This document shows, piece by piece, positions 22,501-34,297 of a stretch of DNA of 64,000 nt (position 1 is its first letter; each line of letters begins with the position of its first letter). Both the position numbers and the translations under genes were made by a program. Location: the NCBI GenBank assembly GCA_032821775.1, contig JAVLRN010000006.1, forward strand, positions 3,348,001 to 3,412,000, in the 5' to 3' direction. This DNA comes from Sanguinoderma infundibulare. Taxonomy: Eukaryota; Basidiomycota; Agaricomycetes; Polyporales; Polyporaceae. The notes under the pieces were generated by a model. The model saw nothing but the letters and a program-made list of their open reading frames with translations. It was not told the DNA's origin and searched no databases.

Positions 22501-23719
22501 TGACAGGGCGCATTAGAGTGCCGTGATGCGGTCGATGGAAGCGTCAGAGACGCGAAAGCAAAATGGATACCTTATTTTGAGCTCAGCACAGGAGCCGTAG
22601 TCCTGGAAGCGCTTCGTGCGAGTTATCTGGTATATGTGATCGTTCATCAGAATGCTCTGTCCCGTTTGCTGCGTGCATCACAGAAAGCTCGGGAAATTGA
22701 GAAACTCACACGAAGCCAGTGGCCACGGTAGTAGATGGTGTGCGTCGTATCTGCCCGACGGAGCGCGGAGCAAGGAATAATAAGGATGATGTCATGTAGA
22801 CGCAAATAAGAAAATGATGGGCCACTTACCCATACTCGGCACGATCGCGACTGGTTACCGGGGACGGAAAAATCGTACGGGTGCGGTGGCGGGTTCGCGA
22901 AGGCGAAGGGCAATCAGCGTCGCGTTCCTTGGTCCTCGGCGGCGGTCGCGCCTCCGGCTGCATTATATGGGCGCTCACCTTTGCGTTTGCGGCCGCCCCC
23001 CTGCGAGAACTCGCCCGCGTCCTCGTCGTCATCCTCTTCCTCGTCTTCAAGATCTCCGGTCGTCTTCTGTGTCAGACCATGCCGGCTGACGGAGCGCGTG
23101 GTAATGTCGAATTCCCGGCTGCGGCCCCATGCGGGTTGCTAAACGTGTATATTCGTCTCAGTCTGGAATGCCTTGCCGACGGAGAAAGCAGTGTGCGCGC
23201 CTTGGACAGCCAATGCATCAGCCTGATGGACGCGCAGTTCATCAGCAAACGTTGTCTGACGCGCCGCATTCGGAACCCAAGGCGGAACGTGCGGATGTGG
23301 TAGAAAAAGGAAGGGCACACCGGGAGCTTGACGTGCGGGAAGAGGAGGGCGGTGTAGGAAGAGATGGAGACGTGAGACGTACCAATCGTACGGATAGTCT
23401 TCTTGACTGAAGTGCGCGGTCAGGAAGAACGCTGTCGGCGACGATGGATGGCGCGGTCAGGTGCGCGCCCGGTAAGGCCGACGGTTGTCCGAAGGAGGCA
23501 ACTCACAGTCTATGAACCCGTTCCATGCCGAGACCGACGCCCTCCGCGCGGTCTCTACCGTCCCGCCAATAACGACGAGTTTCTGCGCGCGGCGACAAAA
23601 GGAAGAGAACATCAGAACAGAACGAGGGGGACGCGCCGCGGCGGAGGACTGACCAATGTATCCTGAATGGGGTTGCTATTACCCGTGAAGGGCGAAAGCA
23701 AGCTCTTTATGGTTTCCAT
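19536..23719 (-). CDS. BCS1-like AAA ATPase with charged C-terminal tail
   Basis: Many small exons from ATG 23719 (METIKSLLSPF) give a BCS1 N-domain (HWLSKQPAWGRSREFDITTRS, HTIYYRGHWLR), and then the AAA core. The AAA core has GIPFRRGYLLHGVPG|SGKTSLIHSLAGE (Walker A, split by an intron near 21880-21950), CILLLEDLDAAF (Walker B, about 21540) and FATTNHIERLDPALSRPGRMD (sensor and arginine finger, about 21140-21200). BCS1 of mitochondria inserts the Rieske protein into complex III; many fungal paralogues of unknown substrate share the fold, and this one is probably such a paralogue. After the AAA domain comes a Lys/Glu-rich coiled-coil-like tail spread over micro-exons, then a Ser/Glu/Ala-rich end (about 115 residues, 19536-19883) with a poly-Ala tract. 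One intron after HWLSK appears to use a GC donor. Exon borders in the N-domain are approximate. Confidence 0.8.
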
Positions 23720-26700
23720 TATGGAGTGTGGGGAGGGAGGAAGGGGGAGGCGGAGGCGGGCGGGACGATGACGGGGGCGGGTTTATAAGTTGTTGGCGTC
23801 GCCTCGTGTGCGTCTCATCGGACTCGGATGCGCATGCGAGAGAACCGTTCGACTGCCGCCCGCGCTAAAGGCACGATACTTGTCAAGATCCAATACACTT
23901 CGAAGCAGACCTCGCCGCCGTTTTGGAAGGTCGACTGCTCTCCCCGAAGCCCGCGTCAGGCCGGTGGCGGCGCGAATCGCGAGATTAATAGGGCACTTGT
24001 CTGGGCAAAATGCAGGGCGATAAGTGGTAATTACGGCGAGTTAGAAAGCCCGACCCTGACCTGGCGGAGTTGCTCGCAGATGAACGTCTTTCCAAACCCG
24101 GAAAGGCGCACAACCAGGGACAGGGAGTCCCACGCAGGCGTGCGTAATCTCAGACATGGACCACCTGAGACACCTACGACGCCGCCAGCCGCATAACGTA
24201 TCCATTAGTCCTCGGTCCCCTTGCCACAGCACCACCACCCTCCTGCCACCGACTCACGTACACGGACATTGACGTTGACGCGGCCTCCGATCGCATCCGG
24301 GCGCATGTCGACTGCGGAACTCGCAAACCGCAAGATTCACGTCCCTGCCCTCGCCTCGTGCCACGCCCGTAATAGTCACCTTTCGGGCTCCTAGTCATCA
24401 ATCGTCGCTCTCCAGCTCCTGACTGGCCAACCGTCCGCGAGCCGTCTACAACACCCTTTCCTTTTTTCTCATGCTCGGCCCCCACCTGAGCACGATCCGG
24501 GCGGCACTCACTCGTCACGATGGCCTCCGAGAGCCTCCTGTCAGCGTAACCCACCGCCTCCGAGAGACGTCTTCCCTCCGCCGCGTCCACAACTTTAGGA
24601 TTCCTAATGCCGCATGGGCGCCGCATCGAGAGCCCCTGCGCACCGCGGGCGTGCACATGCGCACACCCAAACCCTGCATCCCTACAGCGGCGACAGCGAG
24701 ACCAGTACGGAACAGGCGCGGCAAGCTCGGTCCGCGCCACCAGCCCGGGTTTCCTGTGGCGGCGCCTCGCGACGGGCCAGTCGCGTTGGCGAACGGAGCA
24801 GGAATGAGACAACGCCGTGGCCCGCGGCGGTCGGCTGGGGGCCATCCTTGGCTGTCCTTGGGCGTGCGTCCATCAAACGCTCCTTCTCGGCTGCGACGTG
24901 CATGTGGCCAGCGGAGAAGAAACCTGACTCGCGTATATGTAGCCCTGCAAGTTAAGCTCGCCCACGCGCCAAGCAATCCGGTGTTACCTTCCTCGCGCAC
25001 GAGATGCGGGAGTGCCTCTGAGCGTCAACGAATGCATCATATTTGTCAGAAACCTGCGCCACGCCATGCAAACAACGCAACGGAACACGAACTGCCTCTC
25101 TTGTTGGCTCCACAAAGAACCAACAGAACGTCTGCGTCCTGCGGAGTCCGGAGTTTCTTCGAAGCGCGGCTAGTTATAATTGCCCACAACGTGTGCAGTC
25201 TCGCTTGGCCTTGCGTTCTTTGGCGAATACGAAGGCTTCCCTTCGGTGTTGAGCCATCGAACGCGAGTGCACCAGACAGTCGTTCGAATATCGAAATGCG
25301 GTCCCTAGGCGCGTCGTGGCTATTCGGGCGTATTTGTTCCGCCGTCGGTTAACGGCCGAGAGCAGTCGTCCGCGAGGAAAAGAGACGACGGATGGCAGCG
25401 GTCTTACGAGGGAAATGGGGATGGATCTCCAGTCGACGGCACTGGGGAGTTCGCCTCGCCAGGAAGGCTACCGTTTGCCGACGCCGCTGCAAACACGAGC
25501 ATCGACTGCACTTTGATAACACGCAGTGATATCCCCTCCGCCTGAGCCATAAGAGTCATCCGCCGAACGTCGCAGAGCCAATCTCGTACGGCATACGTCC
25601 GCTCGCAGTGAGTGCCACGGCACGCCCCCGGGCCCGCACTATTTCCTCCATCCTCCGCACACGCCTCTCCGGGAATCAAATCTCGAACCCAAATCTGCTG
25701 CCGAGGAGGCGCAAGTCCCGGAATCCCGAAACTTCTTCACAAGTGCGTGTGCGACTAAGCAAGCCGATTCTGTATCCAGGCCTGGCAGGAAGCCCACGGA
25801 GGGATGGATGACCAGGAAAGCAGGGTCGACCGCAGGATAGACCGTTCGTACGAGCGTCGTAACCGTACGTGATGGCGGGGACGGCATTCCCCAACTCGGC
25901 CTTTCGGATGAGCGACTAAGCAGGACCTGGGTGAGGCGCGTTCGATCTGGCGTACGTAAACGAAAGCAGGGCCCGCCTGCGACGCACCTCTCGTATTACC
26001 TCCTAATTCCCGATCCGGACTCGCATGCCACATTCGATCGCTGCTGATTCGCAAACGCAAACGCTTGCGAGTGCCAGGCCGGAGCTGCCTTTTCTTGTTC
26101 GTCTGCCCATCCGTCCGCCTGAATGGTCCAGCCTGGCTTGCGAGGCTGCTACCCTCCAGGCGGCCAGGTCCCGGGAGCGGTGCGCGGGATGGGGCGTGGG
26201 GTTCTGAGGGGAGAACTGGTTGGAAGAGTTATGACTTATGTCACAGGAACGTGGGGAGGGAAGCTACCCGGTACGGATGCGGGCGCAATACACGTACACA
26301 CGCCTGGCGGGACCTGTACGTGGTGTCGCTCCAGCACGCGAACCGCGCATCGTCGCGTCGTCAGCACGCCTGCGACGCGGACCACACAGCACATACGCTT
26401 GGAGCTCGCCCGTCTCCCCTCCGCCGCGGCCAGTCTTGTCGCACGTCGCAGCCGACGGTCCACCCAGTCCATGCGTGCGCGATACGTCGTACGTCACACG
26501 GTAGGGTTTGAGGGTGTGCGCGCGCATGCAACTCCAAAGTTCGAAACCCCCGCCCAGCCAGCTTTGGGTTTGGCTTTGGGATGTTCGCATTCCGAAGCTT
26601 GAACGCCGCGTCCATACAAGGCAGGGCTCGCTCAGAGTCTCGGGGCCGCCGCCCCAAGTCGAAGTCCGCCAGCCTCGTGCCCTCTCCTCTCGCTGCCGTC

Positions 26701-27340
26701 CTGGCTCCAGATGGAAAGAACGAGACACCGGGATGCGCGCGCACGCCCATGGAAACTGCAGCCGGAAAGCCTGGAGCGGGGCCAAGCAAGTGCGGGAAAC
26801 CGGTGTTGAGCTTGACCGTGGCCGACGAGCCTCGAGCCTCGAGGCCCTTGACCATGCCAATCGGATCCGTCGCCGCCGCTCGTGGGCGACGAGCATGTGG
26901 AATGAATGGCGCGATCAGGAGGGGAATCTTGGGACCGACGGGCGCGCTGGTTGCGGCGGTGAAGCCTGCTTGGAAAGGCGAAGAGTTAGACTCGGCGCAA
27001 CGGTCCTCGTCCCGAAGCGGCGGCCTGGGCTCGAGAATCGAGATGCCCTCGATGGCCTCGCTGGGTGGAATCGCAATGCGCACTTTCGAACGCCATGAGA
27101 GCGGGGCGTGCACGGTGGCGACCAGAGGCCGTAGCCGAGGTCGGAACCAGGCAGACGAATGGAAGAACCCAGTATGCTAAGATCCCACAGAATGAGCCGC
27201 AGAATCCTAGGAAGGGGTCGCTGTCAAGAGTCCGGATCTTGAAACAACACGCAGCAAGGAACGGGGGTCAGGCGCAGACAGATCCCGATCCCACTCAGAG
27301 AAGATGGAAGATGGTGAGTGAAAGGTGGTAGCAATAGCCT
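23720..27340. other. GC-rich region without a recognisable gene
   Basis: About 3.6 kb in which several frames on both strands stay open for 150-300 codons at once (for example plus 24471-25352, minus 26361-27113, plus 26581-27180). This is what a GC-rich sequence with few stops produces by chance. The translations are rich in Arg, Pro, Ala and Gly and contain no motif I recognise. I do not call a gene, though a fast-evolving one could hide here. No tRNA, repeat array or transposon end was seen. Confidence 0.5.
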
Positions 27341-29448
27341 AGGACGAGAAGATCAGCACTTGGGACGCGCGCGGCGCCAGAATGTGTCTAGACGTCCATG
27401 GTAATTCGGATGCGGTCGGAGTGCGGTCGGGTCCTTGACATATCGTCGCGATCTCGAGATAAACCGCATTCTGCGGGCGAAGAACATCGCGTCCACGATG
27501 ATCATGGGGGGGAAGAACGGCACCTGCGGAACGCAAAATATATGGCAAGCTGTGTGATGGTAGAGATAGAAAAACACGCGCCATAGCAGAACGAACCACA
27601 ACCAGCAGATCGAAGCACCATTGTGTCTAGAAGAGATTTATGGGCGTCCTTTGAAACGGAGATGGAGATCATACAGATGATCAGCTCACAACCACATAGC
27701 CGATAAAGTTCACCGTAACCACAGAAATTCCACGATGTAATGTCGGACGGGCGACGCTCCCCCCTCAGAACATAACGTAGCTGCTTCTCCGAGGCGATTC
27801 ATCAGACGATAATCGTACTCGCACAAAGCACACATACCGCACGTTCCGAAATATGTTGCAGGTCGAAACCGACTGGACGGCCTTGCCAAGATGGGCAACG
27901 GGCTTCCGCGAGGAATGACCGACGGCGACGACCTGGCAGTCATGCCAGCAGGTGACGCTGAGCCACCCCTCCTTCGCCCGCTGCTTGCGCTCCTCTATGT
28001 CGGTGCTGCGGATGTCGCGGAGCCGCATCGTTCGTGCAGTTGAGGGGAACCGGTGTTCAATAGATGAAGCGCTCTGCGACCGACGCCTGTAGTTGCCTCT
28101 ATTTCTCGACGACACGTAACGCTCTGCACGACACTTTTCGTCCGTATTTCAAGGGGTGCTCTGGTGACCTTGGCTCCGCCGCGTTCTCGGACGACAATGG
28201 GAATTGGGAACGCATGCGAGAACGTCATGTCCGTCTATTCAAAGCCGGGACTATGCGTAAGAAGTAAGGTGAGCCATGTGATCCCCACGTCATCGACGGA
28301 GACCGTTTCATCGCCGAAGGACATGATCACTCACCGTGTGCTGAGAGCGAACTTGTATACCGACAGTCCAGGATTACGAGCCCTCCGCGGTCCGACGCGG
28401 ACTTGTCAAGCGGGTCTCGCTCGAGAGCGAAGGAGACGCCATGCAAGTGTATCGCAGAGGACCGTGCTTGACTGCTCACCGAAGGGTGGAGCTGGTGACT
28501 CTCATCGTTCCTCCTCTTACTCCCCACGAGGCTCCCGTCAGCGACAGCGTCTCCTGCTTCCTCAAGGATAGCGTGGATCTCCTCGAGTCGAGTTTCGAGT
28601 TGGACCATCGTGATCCGACGGGCTGCAGCTTCTTCAACAAGAACCTGGAGAATCTGAGTTGGTTGGGTAGTGAGGGCTTCAGCGGAGGTAGGCGTGTGGG
28701 ATCCGCTCCGACGCACAACCTGAGGAACACGGCAAGGCACGCCGCTACGCTCCTGCTCTTGTTCTGAAGGATTTTGCTCCCGCGAGACCGATGTGCTTCT
28801 TCTCCTCGCATAAAGGCACTGTTTCCAGGAGGAGGTTCCGGTCCAGAGGCACCAGAGTGAGAACCACTCCCGTTAGCGTGAGGGGCCGCCTTGGCCGGAG
28901 AAGCAGTCGCGTTTTCGTCCAGCATGAGAGGTTGATCGCGAGCGAAGAGAGCCTGGATGCGGGAAAATGACCGAGAAAGGATGGCGACAGGCGTGGGGGC
29001 TGGAAGCGCAAGCGAGTAAGAAATAGGGGTGAACCAACAGGCCGGACGAAACCCCGTGGGATCAAGCGAAGCTCTGGGAGAACTAAAACCACGTTTCCCC
29101 CACTCGCCGGCATCTGCTGCACTACGCCAGCACCGACGAGAGTCGGGGCTTGCGAGCGATGCTCGCCATTTTCGGGTTTGACGCCCTTGTGGCGGAGGCC
29201 TCATGCACCCTCGGCCGCAGTGAATCGGAATATGACGTTTCGTCCATTGCATCCCTGATCTTGTACGTAAGTGTAGGATCGGTCCGGCGCCAGCACCGGC
29301 TTCTCGCCACCTAGAATGGCTGAGGGGCCATGGTGGCCACTAGAAGCAATGTAAAATACGAACTGTAAGGGGAAACGGCTCGTCAAAGTTCACGTCAACA
29401 AGCCGCTCGAAGACGCGCCATAACGCAAACCGAAAGCGAATCCACCTT
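27341..29448 (-). other. Coding-like fragments on minus strand, unresolved
   Basis: Several minus-strand stretches read like protein but could not be joined. One is a basic C-terminus with IIVDAMFFARRMRFI and YVKDPTALRPHPNYHG (about 27360-27510). Another is RLRDIRSTDIEERKQRAKEGW (about 27960-28030). A helical segment has LQVLVEEAAARRITMVQLE and LEEIHAILEEAGDAVAD (about 28540-28650). A Ser/Pro/Ala-rich segment (about 28760-28930) also occurs. They may be exons of one hypothetical gene or relics of several. No family is recognised. Confidence 0.25.
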
Positions 29449-30257
29449 CTAGTCTTCCCGAAGAAGGCTGCCCATCTCCACACTGTCGTCCCTGTCGTGT
29501 GCTGTGGAGACCACGAGGCCCTCGCTCATCTCCCGTTTGACACAAAGTTGCTCTGCAAAGACGACGGTGCCTGCGATGCTGAGGCACATGACAGCCCAGA
29601 AGAAGAGGGACGTTGGAATGGAGGCAGAGTAGTAGGTCGTGAGAACCAGGTGGTTGAATAGAAGGGTGAGGGAGAAGTCGAGGACGAGTCTTGGTCGCCG
29701 GATGAGAGCATATAGATAGTATACGCTGATACGGATGCGGGTGCGTGAGTATGTATGGGTATATGCGCATCGATGACAGGGGGAACGTACTCTGCGGCTG
29801 ATGCTGCCATCCAACACACCGTGATGATCCAAGATCGGATTGGATCGACGCTCTTGAAGTCCCCCTGGAGAACAGACCCCATCCCGACCTGCTTTCCGCC
29901 GCTCCAGACAGAGTTGAAGGACTTCCAGGGACCTTGGCCTGGTAGTGCGCGTGTTGTCGGTCGCCCGGCCATCTCTCGCCAATCCATGATCATCCCTGCG
30001 ATCAGACTAGTCAGGCTACGCGGCAGTAGTGCTTAGCATAGGGCATACCAACATTAGCCGCGCCACCCTCATACTCGAGCGATCCGGGGTCGGCGAACAT
30101 GACGAGGAGCGGAGGGATGAGGAACGAGAGGGTCAGATAGTGGAGAGTCTGGAAAGCTATGATCTGGCGCTGCTGTCAGGCCCAGAGACGAATAATCTGC
30201 GACAAAACACACCTGGGAGATGATCAGAACTGGGTCCCAACCAGTCGATTTGGCCAT
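29449..30257 (-). CDS. SYS1: Golgi integral membrane protein Sys1
   Basis: Four exons (30257-30213, 30169-30049, 29995-29791, 29725-29449) join in frame to 215 residues. The start GWDPVLIISQ, the hydrophobic FQTLHYLTLSFLIPPLL, WIITVCWMAASAAD, YLYALIRRPRLVLDFSLTL, and SIPTSLFFWAVMCL with AEQLCVKREM reproduce the Sys1 family pattern of four helices with a short cytosolic end. Yeast Sys1 anchors the Arl3 GTPase to the late Golgi and so recruits Arl1 and golgins. The loop between helices 2 and 3 (about residues 60-115) is longer than in yeast. The acceptor of intron 1 can be either of two neighbouring CAGs; the in-frame result is nearly the same. I recognised the family from sequence pattern alone. 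Confidence 0.87.
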
Positions 30258-30270
30258 CGCCGTCGCTGCT

Positions 30271-30296
30271 GTCGTCGTCGTCGTCGTCGTCGTCGG
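30271..30296. repeat. (GTC)n microsatellite
   Basis: Eight or so uninterrupted GTC units lie just upstream of the SYS1 start codon, within 40 bases of it. Confidence 0.9.
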
Positions 30297-30535
30297 TGTC
30301 CAACCGGCTCAGTTCGTCCCACGGGCGCTATCTCTCATTTCGGCTGTTGCCGATAGCGATCAATGGATTTTCGAGGCCGCCGAGTCGCCGACCCACGACG
30401 ACCACAAGTCCTCGTCCGCTGTTGTCCTTCACGAGCGGGTTGTGTATGACGCAGAGAGCTGCCTTGATGGGGAGTACGTCCTTGCACATTCACCGATGTC
30501 GGATTCCAAGGTGTGTTGTCCGACTCCGAGCATGC

Positions 30536-30588
30536 TGGAATCAAAAGCTCAAAAGCTTTTGATGGTACCGTTGGAGCTTTTGATTCCA
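30536..30588. repeat. Perfect 15-bp hairpin
   Basis: TGGAATCAAAAGCTC (30536-30550) is repeated inverted as GAGCTTTTGATTCCA (30574-30588). The 23-base loop contains the palindrome AAAAGCTTTT. No coding function. It could be a solo foldback or tiny MITE, or a terminator-like structure. Confidence 0.8.
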
Positions 30589-31075
30589 CCATCTCTCTCT
30601 TTCTGAGTTTCTTTCAGAGAGATCAGAGGAGCTTTGCAACTTACTGGCCTCTCTTACGGTTGTGCCCTTATTCAAGTGAGAACCAGATGACTCTGCTGTA
30701 GCTGTCTCTCCGGCTCTGACATCGACGATTGACAAGTTCCGTAACGTTCTCATTCCAAGTACACCCCCCTTTCATCACAAAATCTGCTCTCTCCCTCAGT
30801 CTGATCTCGTCATTTGACAGACATCCGGTGGCGTCGCTGTGTGAACCGGCACATCGGCCGCGCAGGACGCATACGGTGCTCCGCATTTGGCAGACTAGTG
30901 CTCATACTGATAAGTTGTCTCGTCTATAACGTCTACCTCCTGAGAGGGCATCATTCAACGTTTCCAAGACATGTGCTCTGAAATCGATGCATGCTATTTT
31001 TTCGCAACCGACAGAAGCCCAGAGAAGCATGATCCGAAGACCCCAAGACGGTGACGAGTATCCCACGAGTACCCC

Positions 31076-31082
31076 TATATAT
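31076..31082 (+). promoter_or_regulatory. TATA-like run upstream of P450-2
   Basis: TATATAT lies 54-60 bases upstream of the ATG at 31136, the same spacing as the TATA box of P450-1. The promoter therefore looks preserved although the coding part is damaged. Confidence 0.4.
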
Positions 31083-31135
31083 GTATGCTCGTACTTGCAG
31101 CTGGCAACTTCCTCCTCCCCGAACAACTAAGCAAA

Positions 31136-33244
31136 ATGGAGGACCTCCAGGCGATAGCGATCGCGTGCGTGGCCATAGCTATTGCGATCGTCGCCGTACA
31201 ATGGTATCTCAATCCTGTGAGTCGCAAATAGAGTGCTCGCTAAGGTAATCGGGAATATTCACTTATAATTCGGACAGCTCAACGCGATCCCCACCGTTGG
31301 CGGCTCCTCCCTCCCGGTCCTGTCATATCTCACCGCATTGGGCACTTTGCGCAATGGCCGGGGGATACTCGAGGAAGGCGACAGAAAGGCAGGCGTCCTT
31401 GCGGCATCATATTCCCTGCCACGCCTGCTAACAGTCTGGTTTTGAGACAATATCACGGATCAGCATTCAAGATCGCTTCCTTCGATCGGTGGATAATCAT
31501 CGTCTCCGGGCGCAACATGGTCGAGGAGATCAGGAAGCGCCCCGAGGAGGAGCTGTCCCTTACTCGCGGCACGGAAACGGTGCGTGTAATTCAACTATAC
31601 CCTCATCAACGTTTATTGACGCTTGGTTTGCACGGGATGGCCTTCTCAGTTTCTGCAGCTCAAGTACGCCGTTGACCCCCCGGTCCTGTCGGACCCGTAC
31701 CACACCCAGATCGTGAAGGAAAAACTCACGCGAATGCTTCCGACCTTCTTTCCGGACGTGATGAACGAGGTGGTCGTCACCGTCAAAGACAATATCACTG
31801 TCAAGGACAACGGTATCAGGGCCTTTACTCGAGTGGAAACCGGTGCTGACGTGCTTGTGCTATATAATGGTCGAGTGTACACGTCATGCCCACCATGCTG
31901 AAAATCGTGGCGCGAGCCAGCAATCGAGCGTTCGTGGGGCTCCCATTGTGTGCGCACGGTACACATCGAATCGGAGCCCGCCAACGCTGACCCGCTTCTA
32001 CAGGTCGTAACGACGAGTACATCACTCAGACGATTGGTTTCGGGGTGGATATGGTGCAGGGCGCCGTTATACTTGGCCTTTTCCCGGAGTTTATGAAACC
32101 GTAACGGTCTACCTTTTTGAGGCCCGGCGGGCAATTGTTGATCTACAGATACGCAGTGTTGTTGGACCGTTCATCTGCAACGCGAAGCGTACTGTGCGCC
32201 GCGCCGTACCGCATCTGTCGCCCGTCGTCGAGGAGCGGAAGAAAGCCTGGGAAGAACTGGGGGAAGGATGGAACGACAAACCGGTGTGTAGCGGTCCCTG
32301 TCATGTGGATTACCATATTTGCTGATCGAGTATCGACAGAACGATATTCTGCAGCTCATTCTGGACAGAGCGATACCAAAGGGAGAATCGGTCGAGATTG
32401 TCGCTCAACGATTATTACTACTCAACTTTGCGGCTATCCACACATCGTCGAACGTGAGTGCTTGTGCTCCGATGTTTAGGGCGGACGCCGTGACCTTTCG
32501 ATTCGCTTCAGAATATCACCCATGTACTCTACCACCTTGCAGAGAAGCCCGATCTTCTTGAGCCCATTCGGGAGGAGGTCCAGGAAGTTGTCTCAGTGGA
32601 CGGTTGGACGAACACCGCGATGGGGAAAATGTGGAAGCTCGACAGCATCCTCAGGGAAGCTCTCCGATACCATGGCATCAACCTCGGTATGAGGCCGTGT
32701 GTTTGTTCAAGCATGTATACAAACCCTCTGACCGTGCTGCATATCTGTACCACACAGCTCCGCTGAACCGGGAGGCAATGAAAGACATCATACTCAACGA
32801 CGGTACGCGAATCCCGAAGGGGACCATGATCTCCGCGGCAGCCTACCCGCTACACGTCGACACTGCGCTTCTCGACAATGCAGATACGTTCGACCCATTC
32901 CGTTACGCGCGCATGCGGAGCGCAGCCGAGGGCGAGAGCCAATTGAAGCACCAGTTCACAAGCACCTCCCCGGAGTACATCCCCTTTGGCCATGGGCCGC
33001 ATGCTTGGTGCGTCACCCCCCATTCGTCTTTGGACATAAGTTGACTTGACAATGGTGGTCTACTAGCCCGGGCAGGTACTTCGCGGCGAACGAGCTAAAA
33101 GCGATCCTCGCGTACATCGTCCTCAACTACGACATGAAGCTCGGTGGGGACGGCTCGCGGCCGAGAGATCTATACTTTGGGATCGGCGTCATACCCGCGC
33201 TGGATGGTCGCGTCCTGTTTAAGAAGCGCGAGGGAGCATTGTGA
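31136..33244 (+). pseudogene. Cytochrome P450, CYP512-like (P450-2), probable pseudogene
   Basis: Exon by exon this matches P450-1: anchor MEDLQAIAIACVAIAIAIVAV, hinge AIPTVGGSSLP, ExxR (LREALRYHG), DPFRYARMR, heme loop FGHGPHAC-PGRYFAA with the cysteine codon split by intron 33008-33066, and a normal C-terminus ending at 33244. All exon reading frames are open, but three splice sites are lost compared with P450-1. The donor of intron 2 is GC (31389-31390). Its acceptor is AA instead of AG (31449-31450). The acceptor of the intron before WSSVHVMPTML is absent (TAT in place of CAG at about 31863-31865). Reading through or using the next AG gives a stop. Decay thus appears recent and confined to splice sites. 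If alternative sites rescue it, it would be a functional paralogue; transcript data would decide. Confidence 0.72.
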
Positions 33245-33487
33245 GTATGGGGCGAGCCCTTTTTGCTAAGTCGGAGGGCCGATGGAGGAATGCATGCGCA
33301 CATATGTGTACTACTAGTACTAGCGCTCGCTGAAGGTTGCTTGTGACTGTCGTTCAAGCGGGTGCTGCATTCCCACTCCTCAAGTCGATCCACCTGAAGT
33401 TGCGTCGCGTGGGCGTTTACTAACGTAATGGTTGAACATCTTGAAGTCGATGCTCGGCTACCACGAGTACCTTCCTTTGGACTTTCA

Positions 33488-33799
33488 ACTCATTTACCAC
33501 TTGGGGATGCTGCGCACCTCATGTCGCCGTTCGCGGGCGCGGGCGCGAACCTGGCGATGTCTGACGCTCTGGAGTTGGGACTCGTGCTCGTGGAGGTGAT
33601 TTCGGGCGGGAAGAACCTTGAGGAGCGGGAGGCGCCAATCGCTGCATGGGAGGAGGTGCGGATGAGCGAGGGAAGGTGGGTAGGGGCGATCGCTGCGGCC
33701 AATGTAGAGGCGGCGATGGGGTCTCGGGCGGGCGCGAGTCTTGAGTCTGCGCTTGAGACGGCAGCGACCGTGCACCCGGCGATGAGGCGCAAGGCCTGA
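33488..33799 (+). pseudogene. C-terminal fragment of FAD monooxygenase (copy 3)
   Basis: About 100 codons matching the end of the enzymes at 822-2018 and 40252-41481, starting at the second FAD motif (LGDAAHLMSPFAGAGAN) and ending MRRKA-stop. The N-terminal two thirds, including the nucleotide-binding fingerprint, is missing, so it cannot be an active flavoenzyme. It lies head-to-tail behind P450-2 and is the left edge of the segment that recurs at 54.4 kb. Confidence 0.88.
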
Positions 33800-34297
33800 A
33801 TGAAGTGCAAGATTGAATCGTCGATTCTTGTGGTTGCCGTCCTACGGCGGGTGCAGTATCTCATGTATGAAATCCTCCGCGGAAGAGGCAGTAACTTGCG
33901 GATCAAGCACGTTTCTGTTTCTTTCTCCTGGCCACGTATTTGCATATGTCCAAAGACCATAGAGTCCGACTACGACGACTCTATTAAGCTCTTGGCCGAG
34001 AGACCTTAAGCAACCGCGTCGCGTGCCCACTGTCTATCGTCCATGATTCCAACGGACGACCGTGCGAGAGGAGTTGCGTACACGTTGACCCTACCTGTTA
34101 AGCAATGTCGAACCGCCAGCTAAGGCATCGCATGCGGGACTCGGAGCCGCGATACTGCGTAATATCCAGTCAACTTGTCAAACAGCGACGACACCCGTAC
34201 ATCTTGAAACAAGACAAAATATTCTATGACGATAGGTAAAATAACGATTCAGCAAGCCGGCGACGAAACGCGTAGCATCAAGTCCATTCTACTGAGT
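33800..34297. other. Duplicated non-coding spacer
   Basis: No gene. The sequence recurs with small changes at 54619-55078, for example the shared block around CCAACGGACGACCGTGCGAG. It joins the FAD-monooxygenase relic to the FunK1 gene in both duplicated blocks. Confidence 0.7.

Larger units (their letters stand above)
30258..31135. other. Spacer between SYS1 and P450-2
   Basis: This holds a GTC microsatellite and a 15-bp hairpin (both listed), and the putative TATA of P450-2. No gene is supported; the open frames overlap the simple repeat. Confidence 0.5.

Noticed and set aside
24471..25352. Plus-strand open frame of 293 codons as a gene
   Set aside because: Arg/Pro-rich with competing open frames of similar length on both strands, and no recognisable motif or splice pattern.
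26361..27180. Overlapping 250-, 196- and 199-codon frames as genes
   Set aside because: Three frames are open at once over the same DNA, which points to composition rather than coding.
31389..31450. Functional GC-AG intron in P450-2
   Set aside because: A GC donor is possible, but the matching acceptor is AA, and the nearest AG (31447) shifts the frame.
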